DNA of 64,000 nucleotides from ECT2AJA-110-A sp035399845. GTDB lineage: Bacteria; Planctomycetota; Phycisphaerae; UBA1845; UTPLA1. Positions 56,001 through 63,567 of this stretch are shown piece by piece. The notes beneath the pieces were generated by a model. That model did no database searches and had not been told where the DNA came from. It was given only the letters and a program-made list of their open reading frames with translations. The position numbers and the translations under genes are program-made. The stretch spans positions 141,075 through 205,074 of the forward strand of contig DAOPJV010000002.1 of the NCBI GenBank assembly GCA_035399845.1, read 5' to 3'. Position 1 is the stretch's first letter; every line of letters begins with the position of its first letter.

Positions 56001-56989
56001 CACTCGCCGTTCGACGACGTGCCGCTGCCGGTGCTAGGTAGTTGGACCGTCGCGCCGTTGCGTACCTCGATGCTCGCATCGGCTCCAAGGACTCTGAATT
56101 TCTGCACGCCGGCATCCGGCATCGTGAACGTGCCGTTTGTGATTCTGAAGGTTCCCGCTGTTCCAGAGAAACCGCCGACCTGGACGTTGCCGGCCAGCGA
56201 CTCCAATCCCAGGCCCGTTTTCTTCAGCAGCGACGCATCGTCGCCGGCGATTGTGCCAACAAACACTTGTTGAGTCGCTAGTGGCACGTTGAATGTCAGC
56301 GCGTTTCCGGCAAGCTGCACGGAATTCTGAGCAAAACCACTCAAACCACCAATTGTCTCGTCGTTGTCCAGACGCAGGATCGCTGCATTTTCCATGTTGA
56401 TCGTATCGCTGTCTGAGAAGGCGGCTCCCCCATTGAGCCGGACAACGCCGTCGGTGATGCGCAAGTCGGTGGGCACGTTGTCGTTATTGCCGGACAAGAT
56501 GAGCGTACCGCTGCCCGCCTTGGTGACTCCGTCATCAAGGGGTCCGCCATCCGCCGTAAGCTGTCCTGACACCTCCACCGTCGCGTCGTTGTTGATCGTC
56601 CAGGTCGAGCCCGGGGCGACATCGACATCCACCGCAAGCTCGTGCGTGACGAACCCCGGGGCGGACGTTAGATCGCCGAGGCTCAGCCAACCGTCGGAAA
56701 TAACGTAGGGCGACAGGCTGTCGAACCGCAGGCCGTCGACGGTGGTCGCCAATGCGAAAAGTGTGATCGTGTGATTCGCCGCGCTGTCAGTGAATACAGC
56801 TCTGTCGTTCGCTCCCGGCCCGGTGGGGGCCCAATTGCCGATGACGCTCCAGTAGTTGTTCACCGCACCGGTCCATTCGCGATCGGCCGCCCGCGCCGGG
56901 CCGGCGGCCAGGCACAGCGCGATCACAAGAACCAACCGAAGCCCACTGCGATTTCTCTGTCGTATGATCTTCCGTTCCGTCGTTATCAT
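53024..56989 (-). CDS. surface protein with beta-strand repeats, LVIVD-like repeats and dockerin
   Basis: A 1,321-residue secreted protein. The signal peptide ends near G-P-A-R-A-A at about residue 34. The first 680 residues are autotransporter-type strand repeats (G-S-G-T-L-I-L-S-G, V-K-T-G-Q-G-L-L-N-L and a G-G-x-T-G-A-L pattern). About residues 730-1020 are LVIVD-like repeats with phrases such as L-A-L-Y-D-I-S-N-P-A-V-P and V-L-D-V-S-D-P-S-S-P, forming a probable propeller. Thrombospondin type 3 Asp loops follow, a small beta domain, and a terminal dockerin nearly identical to those of the two downstream paralogues. No membrane barrel is present despite the autotransporter-type repeats. 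The ATG follows the shared AAGGCGAGATA leader. Ligand is unknown. Confidence 0.8.
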   Translation of the reverse strand: MITTERKIIRQRNRSGLRLVLVIALCLAAGPARAADREWTGAVNNYWSVIGNWAPTGPGANDRAVFTDSAANHTITLFALATTVDGLRFDSLSPYVISDGWLSLGDLTSAPGFVTHELAVDVDVAPGSTWTINNDATVEVSGQLTADGGPLDDGVTKAGSGTLILSGNNDNVPTDLRITDGVVRLNGGAAFSDSDTINMENAAILRLDNDETIGGLSGFAQNSVQLAGNALTFNVPLATQQVFVGTIAGDDASLLKKTGLGLESLAGNVQVGGFSGTAGTFRITNGTFTMPDAGVQKFRVLGADASIEVRNGATVQLPSTGSGTSSNGECFIGDGSQLLITGAGSSVLASRANVGGIDLLGTLTVAAGGRMDVTLGADPTVFVGANTLDSALGALRVENGGAVETDRLVVGFVANNTGSITVQGIGSTLEALDLYIGGYSVTQSGGTGALTISDGGSVTLLNGLDVWTSASSITVNGGVLSSPWIATHNGASPTIEISDPANGSALLLGGTGFQPLTTINYGITDAAGGPGSIVKTGQGLLNLAHGCTYSGGLNVTEGSARLRDAARQFDSLTGSGPVVFSGQTLDGTGVIAGALSVEGTAVLEPSEENGAGIGLIECGSLSLAASTTLEIQFGGTSSFDKIRVDGAASLSGTLQLSYTGGFTASAGQWFKIIDAGGVTSEFDTIVWPDGQHWAAYKAGGSLWVGVCDASTDCLAECIEQVQVYRPGEAAAGMIGVGDVIFINRNAAGIELAYVGNPTLGPVTLATIPSGGFIPQNATGMAFDNFLFASAGGAPRLYDLSNLNNTVFLWSTNLDSYDVAMQGNLLAIAHSTGLALYDISNPAVPVLMNMIPAPLTDGLGGTVTFHDGLLFWSWQSDDFFTGEVVILNVDNPSNAVELGAIAANFFVSEPQFAGDIMLLSNGTGVRAIDISDVTNPTQVASISLPGIDPKAALVGGLLYRLSDVGLTVLDVSDPSSPAVIDNLVGFSTAGGTFNTGGVTYFDGVLYVAGWHGLSFLEAGDADLDGVVGVCDLCDGNDASGDSDGDGICDDIDPCPTSPYNDDSDGDGVADGCDIEVLVDFNDANVGSVPSYSEDGFTFTGALYINDDTPGSLALTPSGDETFTLTAANGGAFDLLSVRAYEDEQNIVWRVEGHFASGQTIVQDLVITPVPSPIPTYELVGFNGVVSVTITEIFASPHSYSRWDDFLLRQRPPTDCNGDGLAEPDADGDGVGDDCDVCPGFDDTIDADGDGVPDACDIGCGNLQLGDVDANGVVEFADAAAMSAMLLDPTSGTADQQCAADVNEDGAINGLDIQAFLDLLLNP

Positions 56990-57047
56990 GTCGCTATCTC
57001 GCCTTTTATGCGCCTCTGGACCTCATTTGCGGGCGGGCGCCGCCGCC

Positions 57048-57077
57048 GCCTTCAGACCGAACACGAAGCCCGAAGGC
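57048..57077 (-). ncRNA. conserved leader hairpin, copy C
   Basis: In the leader of the gene starting at 56989, GCCTTC pairs with GAAGGC (6 bp) around GGGC, loop TTCGT, GTTC and GG. Relative to copies A and B the inner stem has GGGC for GAGC, which keeps pairing through G-U. No 106-bp repeat is present upstream of this copy. Confidence 0.4.
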
Positions 57078-57161
57078 CCGGCCCGTCAGAAAAATGCGGG
57101 TAAAAACGAGGCGACATAAAACTTTGCGAGATAATTAGTTAAGTAGCCGGCCGTGGTCAGG

Positions 57162-57167
57162 TAGAAT
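57162..57167 (+). promoter_or_regulatory. -10 element directly before the sigma factor start (possible leaderless mRNA)
   Basis: TAGAAT (5 of 6 to consensus) ends 8 bp before the ATG at 57176, and no Shine-Dalgarno sequence exists between them. A transcript starting about 7 bp downstream would begin at or next to the ATG. The -35 at 17 bp spacing (TTAAGT) is weak. Confidence 0.4.
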
Positions 57168-57175
57168 ACATCACT

Positions 57176-57763
57176 ATGGAAAACTCCGATCAGCCGTCCG
57201 CAGATCCCGCTGAAGTGACACTGCTTCTGCAGCGGGTCAGCGCGGGTGACAGCGGCGCCGCCGGAGACCTGCTTCCCCTGATCTACCAGGAACTGAGAGC
57301 CCGCGCCGGCGCCTACTTTCGCGGGCAGCCCGCCAACCACACGCTTCAGCCAACGGCCCTGGTACACGAAGCCTATCTCAAGCTCATCAACGCGTCGGAC
57401 AGCTCCTGGAAGAGCCACGCGCATTTCAGCGCCGTGGCCGCCATGGCGATGCGACAGATCCTGACGGATCACGCCCGCAAACGCGTCGCAAATCAGCGGG
57501 CTCAGCAGGCGCGGGACGAGGTCACCTGCATTCCGACACCCTCCAACGATTCGCTCGTCGATGTGCTGGCGGTCGATGACGCCCTGGCGAAGCTGTCAAA
57601 GCTCAGCCCACAGCAGGCGCGACTCGTCGAGCTGCGTTTCTACGGCGGACTTTCCATGCAGGAACTGGCGGAAGTGCTGAACACGTCGCTTTCGTCCGTC
57701 GAACGTGAATGGCGCAAGGTACGGGCCTGGTTACTGCTGGAACTTCACGAGGGTGACGCCTGA
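57176..57763 (+). CDS. ECF-type RNA polymerase sigma factor (planctomycete TIGR02999-like)
   Basis: A 195-residue sigma-70 family factor of the extracytoplasmic-function type. Region 2 (L-I-Y-Q-E-L-R-A-R-A-G-A-Y-F and later L-V-H-E-A-Y-L-K-L, then F-x-A-V-A-A-M-A-M-R-Q-I-L-T-D-H-A-R) and region 4 (L-S-P-Q-Q-A-R-L-V-E-L-R-F-Y-G-G-L-S with the helix-turn-helix S-S-V-E-R-E-W) are complete. The L-Q-P-T-A-L-V-H-E-A phrase is a hallmark of the subgroup encoded with Ser/Thr kinases in planctomycetes. It should direct transcription of a dedicated regulon in response to a signal relayed by the kinase; the regulon is unknown. Its TGA stop overlaps the kinase ATG by one base, so the two are translationally coupled. 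The gene looks leaderless. Confidence 0.9.
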   Translation: MENSDQPSADPAEVTLLLQRVSAGDSGAAGDLLPLIYQELRARAGAYFRGQPANHTLQPTALVHEAYLKLINASDSSWKSHAHFSAVAAMAMRQILTDHARKRVANQRAQQARDEVTCIPTPSNDSLVDVLAVDDALAKLSKLSPQQARLVELRFYGGLSMQELAEVLNTSLSSVEREWRKVRAWLLLELHEGDA

Positions 57764-60726
57764 TGGACGCCTCGGGCCGCCACGAACGCGAGATGGAGAT
57801 CTTCGAGCGCGTCTGCGACCTGCCGCCCGAACAGCGCGATCGAGCCCTCAATGACCTGTGCGAGGGGGACGCGTCACTGCGTCAACGCATCGAGACCATG
57901 CTGGCGCTGGACAACACCGACGATCGTCGACTGGACAACGTCGATTCGCAGACACGCATGGCGCAGCTCATCGAGAGCGTCACGGACGCCACGTCGGAGG
58001 AGAACATTCCCGAGCGTATCGCCGGCTATCGCATTATTCGCAAAGTCGGGGCCGGCGGCATGGGCGTCATCTTCGAAGCCGAACAGGAATCGCCCCGCCG
58101 ACGCGTCGCCCTGAAGGTGCTGCGCCCCGGCCTCTTCGGGCGTGAAGCGCTGAAGCGATTTCAGCACGAAGCCCAGGTGCTGGGTCATCTGCAGCACGCC
58201 GGCATTGCGCAGATCCACGAGGCCGGAATGGCGGCAGGCGGCAACGGGAGTCGTCAGCCGTTCTTCGCCATGGAACTGGTTGACGGAGAACCGCTCGACC
58301 AGTTCTGCAACACGAGAAAACTCGGCGCCCGACAGCGACTCGAATTGATCGCCCGCGTGTGCGACGCCGTGCAGCACGCGCACCAGAAAGGTGTCGTCCA
58401 TCGCGATCTGAAGCCGAACAACGTCCTGGTCGTGGCCAGCGAATCCACGTCGAGCGTCGGTCTTCACGATCCGCTCGGGCAACCCAAGGTCCTCGACTTC
58501 GGCGTCGCGCGCGTAACGGACGCGGACGTTCAGACGGTCACCGTCCAGACGGAGGTCGGGCAGCTCGTCGGAACGCTTGCGTATATGAGCCCGGAACAGG
58601 TGGCCGGAAATTCAGAGGACATTGACACGCGGAGTGACGTCTATGCGCTCGGCGTCATGCTCTTCGAAACACTCAGCGACAGGCGCCCCCACGACTTCGC
58701 GGGACTTTCCATCGTCGAGGCGGCCCGGATCATTGCGGAAACGGATCCGCCGCCGCTGGGGCAGCTCGATCGCGCGCTGCGCGGCGACGTTGAGACCATC
58801 GCTGCAAAAGCGCTCGAGAAGGATCGTGAGCGGCGCTATGGCTCGGCCGCCGAGCTTGCCGCCGATATCCGACGCCATCTGCAGTATCAACCCATCGAAG
58901 CGCGGCCGGCCGGCACGGCCTATCACCTGTCGAGGTTCGCGCGTCGCAATCGTGGCCTGGTGGCCGGATTCATGACCGCCGTCGCGGCGCTGACGATCGG
59001 CCTGTTCGCCAGCGGTTACTACCTGCTGGAGGCGCGAACGCAGCGGAACAAGGCCGTTGAGGCCAGTCGTGCGGCAAAGCGTGATCGAAACGACGCCATC
59101 AAGGCGCGGGATTCGGCGGTCCTCGCCCGTGAGGAAGCCGACCAGGTCATCAGTTTTCAGGCCGCCCAACTTGCTGATATCAATCCCCCGATCATGGGAC
59201 AGCAGCTACGACAGGACCTGCTGGCGGCCCTGCCCGACGACGAGCGCCGCGCAGTCGAGGAATCGCTCGGCCGCGTGAATTTCACAAATCTGGCGCTGGC
59301 GACACTGCAGAAGAGCATCTTCGAACGCTCTCTGAACGCCATCGTGGAGCACTTTGATTCTGATCCCCCGGTTGAAGCCAGACTGCTGATCACACTGGGT
59401 GAGACGGCGCAGAAAATCGGCCTGCTGGACGTGGCCGAGCCGCCGCTTCGCAAGGCGCTGGCCATTCGTGAAGATGTACTGGGCGCGGATCACATCGATA
59501 CGCTCACGGCGCAGAGTCTTCTCGGCGGTCTGCTGATCGACCAGGGACGTGTCAAAGAGGCGACACCGCTCGTGCACTCCGCATTTGATCGCGGCGTGAC
59601 GGCCCACGGCGAAGACCCGCCCAACTGGGATACGTGGGCCGACAACCTGATCAAACTCCTGTTCGAGCGGCGCCAGTTCGCTGAAGCGGAATCGCTGCAG
59701 CGCAAGCGGATCGACCGCCTTCTGCAAGGCAGGCCGTTGAACGAAACCGCCCTGCTCACGGCCCGCGAAACGCTCGCCGGCATTCTCCTGCAGCGTCACG
59801 ATCCGGAGGTTCTGGACGAAGCCGAGTCGCTGCTGAGTGGCGCCTACGAAACACGCCTCGACAAACTGGGGCCCAACCACCCGCGTACGCTGTGGACGCA
59901 GGCGACGCTCGCTGTCCTGTTGCGCAAGCGCGGACGCATCGATGAGGCGCTTCCACTCACGGAGTCGCTGTGGAGGGCCAGACAGGAGGTCCTCGGCACG
60001 GATCATCCCGAGACACTCTCGACGGGCAACAATCTGGCTTCGTTGTATTACCGCGCCGGGCGCAGAGAGGACGCGGTCGCCATGCTGCAGCGGATCGTCG
60101 AGAGCCGACGGCGCGTCCTCGGCGAAGAGCATCTCGACTACATCATCTCTCTCGAAAACCTGGGGACCGTCCAGGACGCCCTGGGCCATACAGAAGCGTC
60201 CCATCGACTGTTCAGTGACGCCCTGTCGCTTCGCCGCCGGGTGTTCGGCAGTGACAACCCGGAGACACTGCTCTCATGCAAACACATGGGCGATCTGAGC
60301 ATGAAGTGGGGCAAAGTCGATGCGGCATTGCCGCTGTATATCGAAACGCTCGCCGGCGCCATCGCCTACTTTGGCCCGGAACACGATAACACACTGTCGG
60401 TTCTGGAAGCGCTGCTGACGGCGGCCGGACTCGACGCGGATGTGGACGATCCGAGCGCCGAATACCAGGCCGCCGTCAAAGTGGCGGAAGGGCGCATGGG
60501 CGCTGACCACCAACACACGCTTGCAATCCTGGGCGGCTACGCCAGGTTTCTCATCCATAAGGAAAATTGGAAAGACGCACACGAGATCCTGACCGATCTT
60601 CAACAGCGCCAGGATCGTCTGCCATCGACAGACGCAGCGGCCAGGCGCGAGACGGAGCGTCTGCTGGCCGAGACCCAGGCGCACCTGCATCCCAGCGCGC
60701 GATCCTCCACGCAAACGACCGACTAA
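57763..60726 (+). CDS. Ser/Thr protein kinase with C-terminal TPR repeats
   Basis: A 987-residue membrane-linked Hanks-type kinase. After about 85 helical residues comes a complete kinase domain (about 86-365): the glycine loop G-A-G-G-M-G, ATP-binding K118 (V-A-L-K-V-L), the catalytic loop H213-R-D215-L-K-P-N-N, D245-F-G and S-P-E. One membrane helix at about residues 397-420 separates it from a C-terminal part with TPR_12-type repeats (L-G-x-x-H-P-x-T-L-x-x-x-x-N-L-A), typical of planctomycete kinases. It probably phosphorylates targets that include, or act through, the overlapping ECF sigma factor; this follows the known pairing in the phylum and is not shown here. All catalytic residues are intact. 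Confidence 0.92.
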   Translation: MDASGRHEREMEIFERVCDLPPEQRDRALNDLCEGDASLRQRIETMLALDNTDDRRLDNVDSQTRMAQLIESVTDATSEENIPERIAGYRIIRKVGAGGMGVIFEAEQESPRRRVALKVLRPGLFGREALKRFQHEAQVLGHLQHAGIAQIHEAGMAAGGNGSRQPFFAMELVDGEPLDQFCNTRKLGARQRLELIARVCDAVQHAHQKGVVHRDLKPNNVLVVASESTSSVGLHDPLGQPKVLDFGVARVTDADVQTVTVQTEVGQLVGTLAYMSPEQVAGNSEDIDTRSDVYALGVMLFETLSDRRPHDFAGLSIVEAARIIAETDPPPLGQLDRALRGDVETIAAKALEKDRERRYGSAAELAADIRRHLQYQPIEARPAGTAYHLSRFARRNRGLVAGFMTAVAALTIGLFASGYYLLEARTQRNKAVEASRAAKRDRNDAIKARDSAVLAREEADQVISFQAAQLADINPPIMGQQLRQDLLAALPDDERRAVEESLGRVNFTNLALATLQKSIFERSLNAIVEHFDSDPPVEARLLITLGETAQKIGLLDVAEPPLRKALAIREDVLGADHIDTLTAQSLLGGLLIDQGRVKEATPLVHSAFDRGVTAHGEDPPNWDTWADNLIKLLFERRQFAEAESLQRKRIDRLLQGRPLNETALLTARETLAGILLQRHDPEVLDEAESLLSGAYETRLDKLGPNHPRTLWTQATLAVLLRKRGRIDEALPLTESLWRARQEVLGTDHPETLSTGNNLASLYYRAGRREDAVAMLQRIVESRRRVLGEEHLDYIISLENLGTVQDALGHTEASHRLFSDALSLRRRVFGSDNPETLLSCKHMGDLSMKWGKVDAALPLYIETLAGAIAYFGPEHDNTLSVLEALLTAAGLDADVDDPSAEYQAAVKVAEGRMGADHQHTLAILGGYARFLIHKENWKDAHEILTDLQQRQDRLPSTDAAARRETERLLAETQAHLHPSARSSTQTTD

Positions 60727-60896
60727 CTCCGAATGGAAGCGCCAACGGGGAGCGCTGTCGGCTGCCAAATGGGCGTGCATTCGGGACCGACGGCGACCCC
60801 ATTCTCGCAAATTCGCCCCTGTCATTGCACTGATTTCCCCTGTCTATTGTTGGTAGCGCATTACCGCAGTTGTCGCCATTAATACGGGGGAGGTTG

Positions 60897-60918
60897 CCGC
60901 AATTCGATACAATTGCGG
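60897..60918. promoter_or_regulatory. inverted repeat upstream of the PEP-CTERM gene
   Basis: CCGCAATT and AATTGCGG form a perfect 8-bp inverted repeat with a 6-nt spacer, 41 bp before the ATG of the HAF-repeat gene. This is the size of a dimeric regulator operator, or a small hairpin in the leader. A partial CCGCA also occurs at 60864. Confidence 0.4.
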
Positions 60919-60958
60919 TCGAGCGGCACTAACTCCTGGGGCCGAAAGGGCCAATTGC

Positions 60959-62119
60959 ATGAACCGAGTCAGTTCTATCGCCACGGTATTGTCAGTCGTT
61001 GCAATCGTCGCCGCGCCGTACGAACTGTTTGCGTCGAGTGCGCATTTTCAGGGACTCGGCGACATTCCCGGCGGCATGACTTCGAGCACGGCAAACAGCG
61101 TCTCAGCGGATGGACTGGTCGTCGTTGGTGGCGGCGCACCGGTCGGGGCCGACCAACAGGCAATCCGTTGGTCAAAGGCCGACGGGCTCAGCGGAATCGG
61201 ATATCTGCCCGGCGGTCTACCGTACAGCTTGGCGACCGCAGTGACGGCCGACGGGCAGACAATCGTCGGCATCGCACAGGACAATGACGGCTATAGAGCA
61301 TTTCGCAGGGGGAGTGATGGAGTCATGGTCGGACTCGGCGATCTTCCGGGCGGATCGTCGCATAGCTACGGCTACGCGACGTCGGCGGACGGGGCCTACG
61401 TCACGGGCTGTGCCGGCAGCGAAAATGGGATCCAGGCGTATCGCTGGGATGAAGCGAACGGAATGATCGGACTCGGTTCTCTGCCTGGCGGATCGGGAAG
61501 CAGCATCGGTTACGGCATGAATGACACCGGCACGACAATCGTTGGCAAGAGCGACAGCGCCGCCGGCGCCGAGGCGTTTATCTGGATGGAGAATTTTGGG
61601 CTGTTCAATCTGGGTGACCTGCCGGGGGGCGGAACAGACAGCGAGGCGCGGGCAATCTCGCCAACTGGCGGCGTCATCGTTGGGCAGGGACTGTCGGACG
61701 CGGGATACGAAGCGACGGCATGGCATTTCCCTGTCGCGGGCGAGGTGAGCCTGGGCGACTTACCCGGCGGTGATGTCAATGGAATCGCCTACGGTGTCTC
61801 AGACTTTGGCGAATTCATCGTGGGGTCAAGCGAATCGAGCATGGGTCAGGAGGCGTTTATCTGGGACTATGACAACGGAATGCGAAGCCTGCGAACCGTA
61901 CTGATTCAGGAGTATGGTCTGGGCGTGGCGCTCGACGGCTGGCATCTTTCGGCGGCATTTGATATCACGCCGGATGGTCGGACCATTGTTGGGGATGGCG
62001 TGAATCCCAACGGATTCACCGAGGCGTGGATCGTGACGATTCCCGAACCAAATATGATGGCGCTACTACTGGTCGCCGGCGCGATGCTAATGCGGCGGCG
62101 GCGGACTAGCGCATTGTGA
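60959..62119 (+). CDS. HAF-repeat protein with PEP-CTERM sorting signal
   Basis: A 386-residue exported protein. A signal peptide (residues about 1-25) precedes HAF-type repeats of the form G-L-G-D-L-P-G-G with x-A-x-x-V-S-x-D-G-x-x-V-V-G, at least six copies, expected to build a beta-propeller-like fold. The C-terminus has the classic PEP-CTERM signal: P-E-P at about residue 362, a hydrophobic helix (M-M-A-L-L-L-V-A-G-A-M-L-M) and R-R-R-R. PEP-CTERM proteins are processed by exosortase and are tied to extracellular polysaccharide matrix; no exosortase is encoded in this window. AAAGGG lies about 8 nt before the ATG. It converges on the tRNA transcript. Function beyond surface display is unknown. 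Confidence 0.85.
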   Translation: MNRVSSIATVLSVVAIVAAPYELFASSAHFQGLGDIPGGMTSSTANSVSADGLVVVGGGAPVGADQQAIRWSKADGLSGIGYLPGGLPYSLATAVTADGQTIVGIAQDNDGYRAFRRGSDGVMVGLGDLPGGSSHSYGYATSADGAYVTGCAGSENGIQAYRWDEANGMIGLGSLPGGSGSSIGYGMNDTGTTIVGKSDSAAGAEAFIWMENFGLFNLGDLPGGGTDSEARAISPTGGVIVGQGLSDAGYEATAWHFPVAGEVSLGDLPGGDVNGIAYGVSDFGEFIVGSSESSMGQEAFIWDYDNGMRSLRTVLIQEYGLGVALDGWHLSAAFDITPDGRTIVGDGVNPNGFTEAWIVTIPEPNMMALLLVAGAMLMRRRRTSAL

Positions 62120-62168
62120 CGAAATTGCACGGGACGACGATGCAACGTGTGTACGTGTCCCTGACGAC

Positions 62169-62207
62169 AAAAGAAAACGCCCGTCGTCAATCACTGACAA
62201 CGGGCGT
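62169..62207 (-). terminator. intrinsic terminator of tRNA-Ala
   Basis: On the minus strand ACGCCCGT...GTCA pairs with TGAC...ACGGGCGT (one mismatch) and is followed by TTTTCTTTT. It lies 8 bp after the tRNA 3' end. Confidence 0.85.
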
Positions 62208-62214
62208 CGAAGAC

Positions 62215-62287
<73 letters not shown>

Positions 62288-62318
62288 GCTAACCGCACTT
62301 TCTGGTCGCGGACGCCCC

Positions 62319-62347
62319 ATTTCACGGTGGATTTCCCGACCTGTCAA
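62319..62347 (-). promoter_or_regulatory. promoter of tRNA-Ala
   Basis: Perfect -35 TTGACA (62342-62347) and -10 TGAAAT (62319-62324) at the ideal 17-bp spacing, about 30 bp before the tRNA. The -35 overlaps the stop region of the preceding thiE-like gene. Confidence 0.6.
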
Positions 62348-63450
62348 GGCGTGGCGCCGGACGATCCGACGTGGGTCCGAATTGCCGATTTCAGCCGCCG
62401 GACGGCGCCGCCCGGATCGTCCTGATCGATCACAGCCCCGCACACAGCCACAGCGAATCCGGCGCCCGACATGTCGAACAGCCGCGCGACATTCTGTTCC
62501 GTGATACCGCCGATGGCGACCAGCGGACATGGCGGCGATTCATCGCCCTCCGCCGCTACCGCGCGATTCGACACGAGCCGCCTCGCCAGTTGCAGGACCT
62601 CGGGGCCCCGAACCTCGACCTCCGGTTTCGTGCCCGATGCGAACATCGGTCCAACGCCCAGGTAGTCCACGCCGGCGTCGAGCATGCGTTCGATCTCGCG
62701 CTCATCATGGGCGCTGCCGCCCACGAGAATCGTCGGGCCCAGGATCCGTCGGGCGTCCGCAACGGGCAGGTCTTCCTGCCCCAGATGAACCGCATCCGCG
62801 TCAGCGAGCCGGGCGATGTCCGCTCGATCGTTGATGACCAGCATGGCGCCGCATCTTCGCGTCAGCTCACGCAGCGCCTGCGCGCGCTCCAGCAGCGCCG
62901 AATCGCTCAGGCCCTTTTCGCGCAGCTGAATCACATCGGCCCCGGCGTCCAGAATCGCCTCGGCCGTCTCTCTCCACGACCGACGACACAACGACGCCGT
63001 CAGCAACACATGAATGCGCGCCTCGCTGAACCCGCGACGGCGGGCGGAGGTAACGAACACATCCTGCTCGATCGAATACAGGTCGTAGCGCAGTCGCTCC
63101 ACCTGCGCCGCCAGCTCACTCGAAACGAGCTTTCCGTACTCCTCGATGCAGCGCAGCGCCTCGCTGACGCGCGCCGTCGCCGCCTGCGCCACAGACTCGG
63201 CGCCTTCGCGCGTCGTCTCCGATGTCGTCGTGATGCGCGTCCCGACATCCCCCGGCGTGTCGCGACTTGCCAGGCGTTCGTTGCGATCGAGCCCTTCCGA
63301 AACCTGTGACAGGGCGTGCCGCGCCCGCTTGATCGCCCCGGACGCGCGCGAGTCGTTCAGGACAAACCGCGCATATTCTTCCAGAACGCGCAGACCTTCC
63401 CGGGCGCGATTGAAGTTGGCGTCCAGGATTCGCAGGATCGGTTCATTCAT
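62344..63450 (-). CDS. thiE: ThiD2-ThiE fusion, thiamine phosphate synthase
   Basis: A 368-residue bifunctional thiamine enzyme. The N-terminal 130 residues begin R-I-L-D-A-N-F-N-R-A-R-E-G-L-R-V-L-E-E, the signature of the ThiD2 domain, proposed to phosphorylate hydroxymethylpyrimidine phosphate. The C-terminal part (about 145-355) is a complete ThiE, which joins HMP-PP and thiazole phosphate to thiamine phosphate: V-I-Q-L-R-E-K, V-I-N-D-R-A-D, V-H-L-G-Q-E-D, G-V-G-P-M-F-A-S-G-T-K and I-G-G-I are all seen. The ATG at 63450 is chosen because the ThiD2 signature begins there; an open frame extends 20 codons further upstream. The tRNA-Ala promoter lies at its 3' end. Confidence 0.88.
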   Translation of the reverse strand: MNEPILRILDANFNRAREGLRVLEEYARFVLNDSRASGAIKRARHALSQVSEGLDRNERLASRDTPGDVGTRITTTSETTREGAESVAQAATARVSEALRCIEEYGKLVSSELAAQVERLRYDLYSIEQDVFVTSARRRGFSEARIHVLLTASLCRRSWRETAEAILDAGADVIQLREKGLSDSALLERAQALRELTRRCGAMLVINDRADIARLADADAVHLGQEDLPVADARRILGPTILVGGSAHDEREIERMLDAGVDYLGVGPMFASGTKPEVEVRGPEVLQLARRLVSNRAVAAEGDESPPCPLVAIGGITEQNVARLFDMSGAGFAVAVCGAVIDQDDPGGAVRRLKSAIRTHVGSSGATP

Positions 63451-63567
63451 CCCGCGGATTCTATCCGCTTCGGCGGACGCATGCGCCGGCTCGCCAACAG
63501 GCCGCCGCAACGGCGAAGATGTGCAGTCGCCTTGTCGCCCCGTCTGGGCGAAATCCGGGACAGCGCG

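Noticed and set aside
43440..56989. Autotransporter (type V secretion) proteins
   Set aside because: The strand repeats resemble autotransporter passengers, but the C-termini are dockerins and no beta-barrel translocator is present.
33998..56989. Cellulosome cluster
   Set aside because: Dockerin-like ends are present but no cohesin, no glycoside hydrolase catalytic domain and no scaffoldin were seen.
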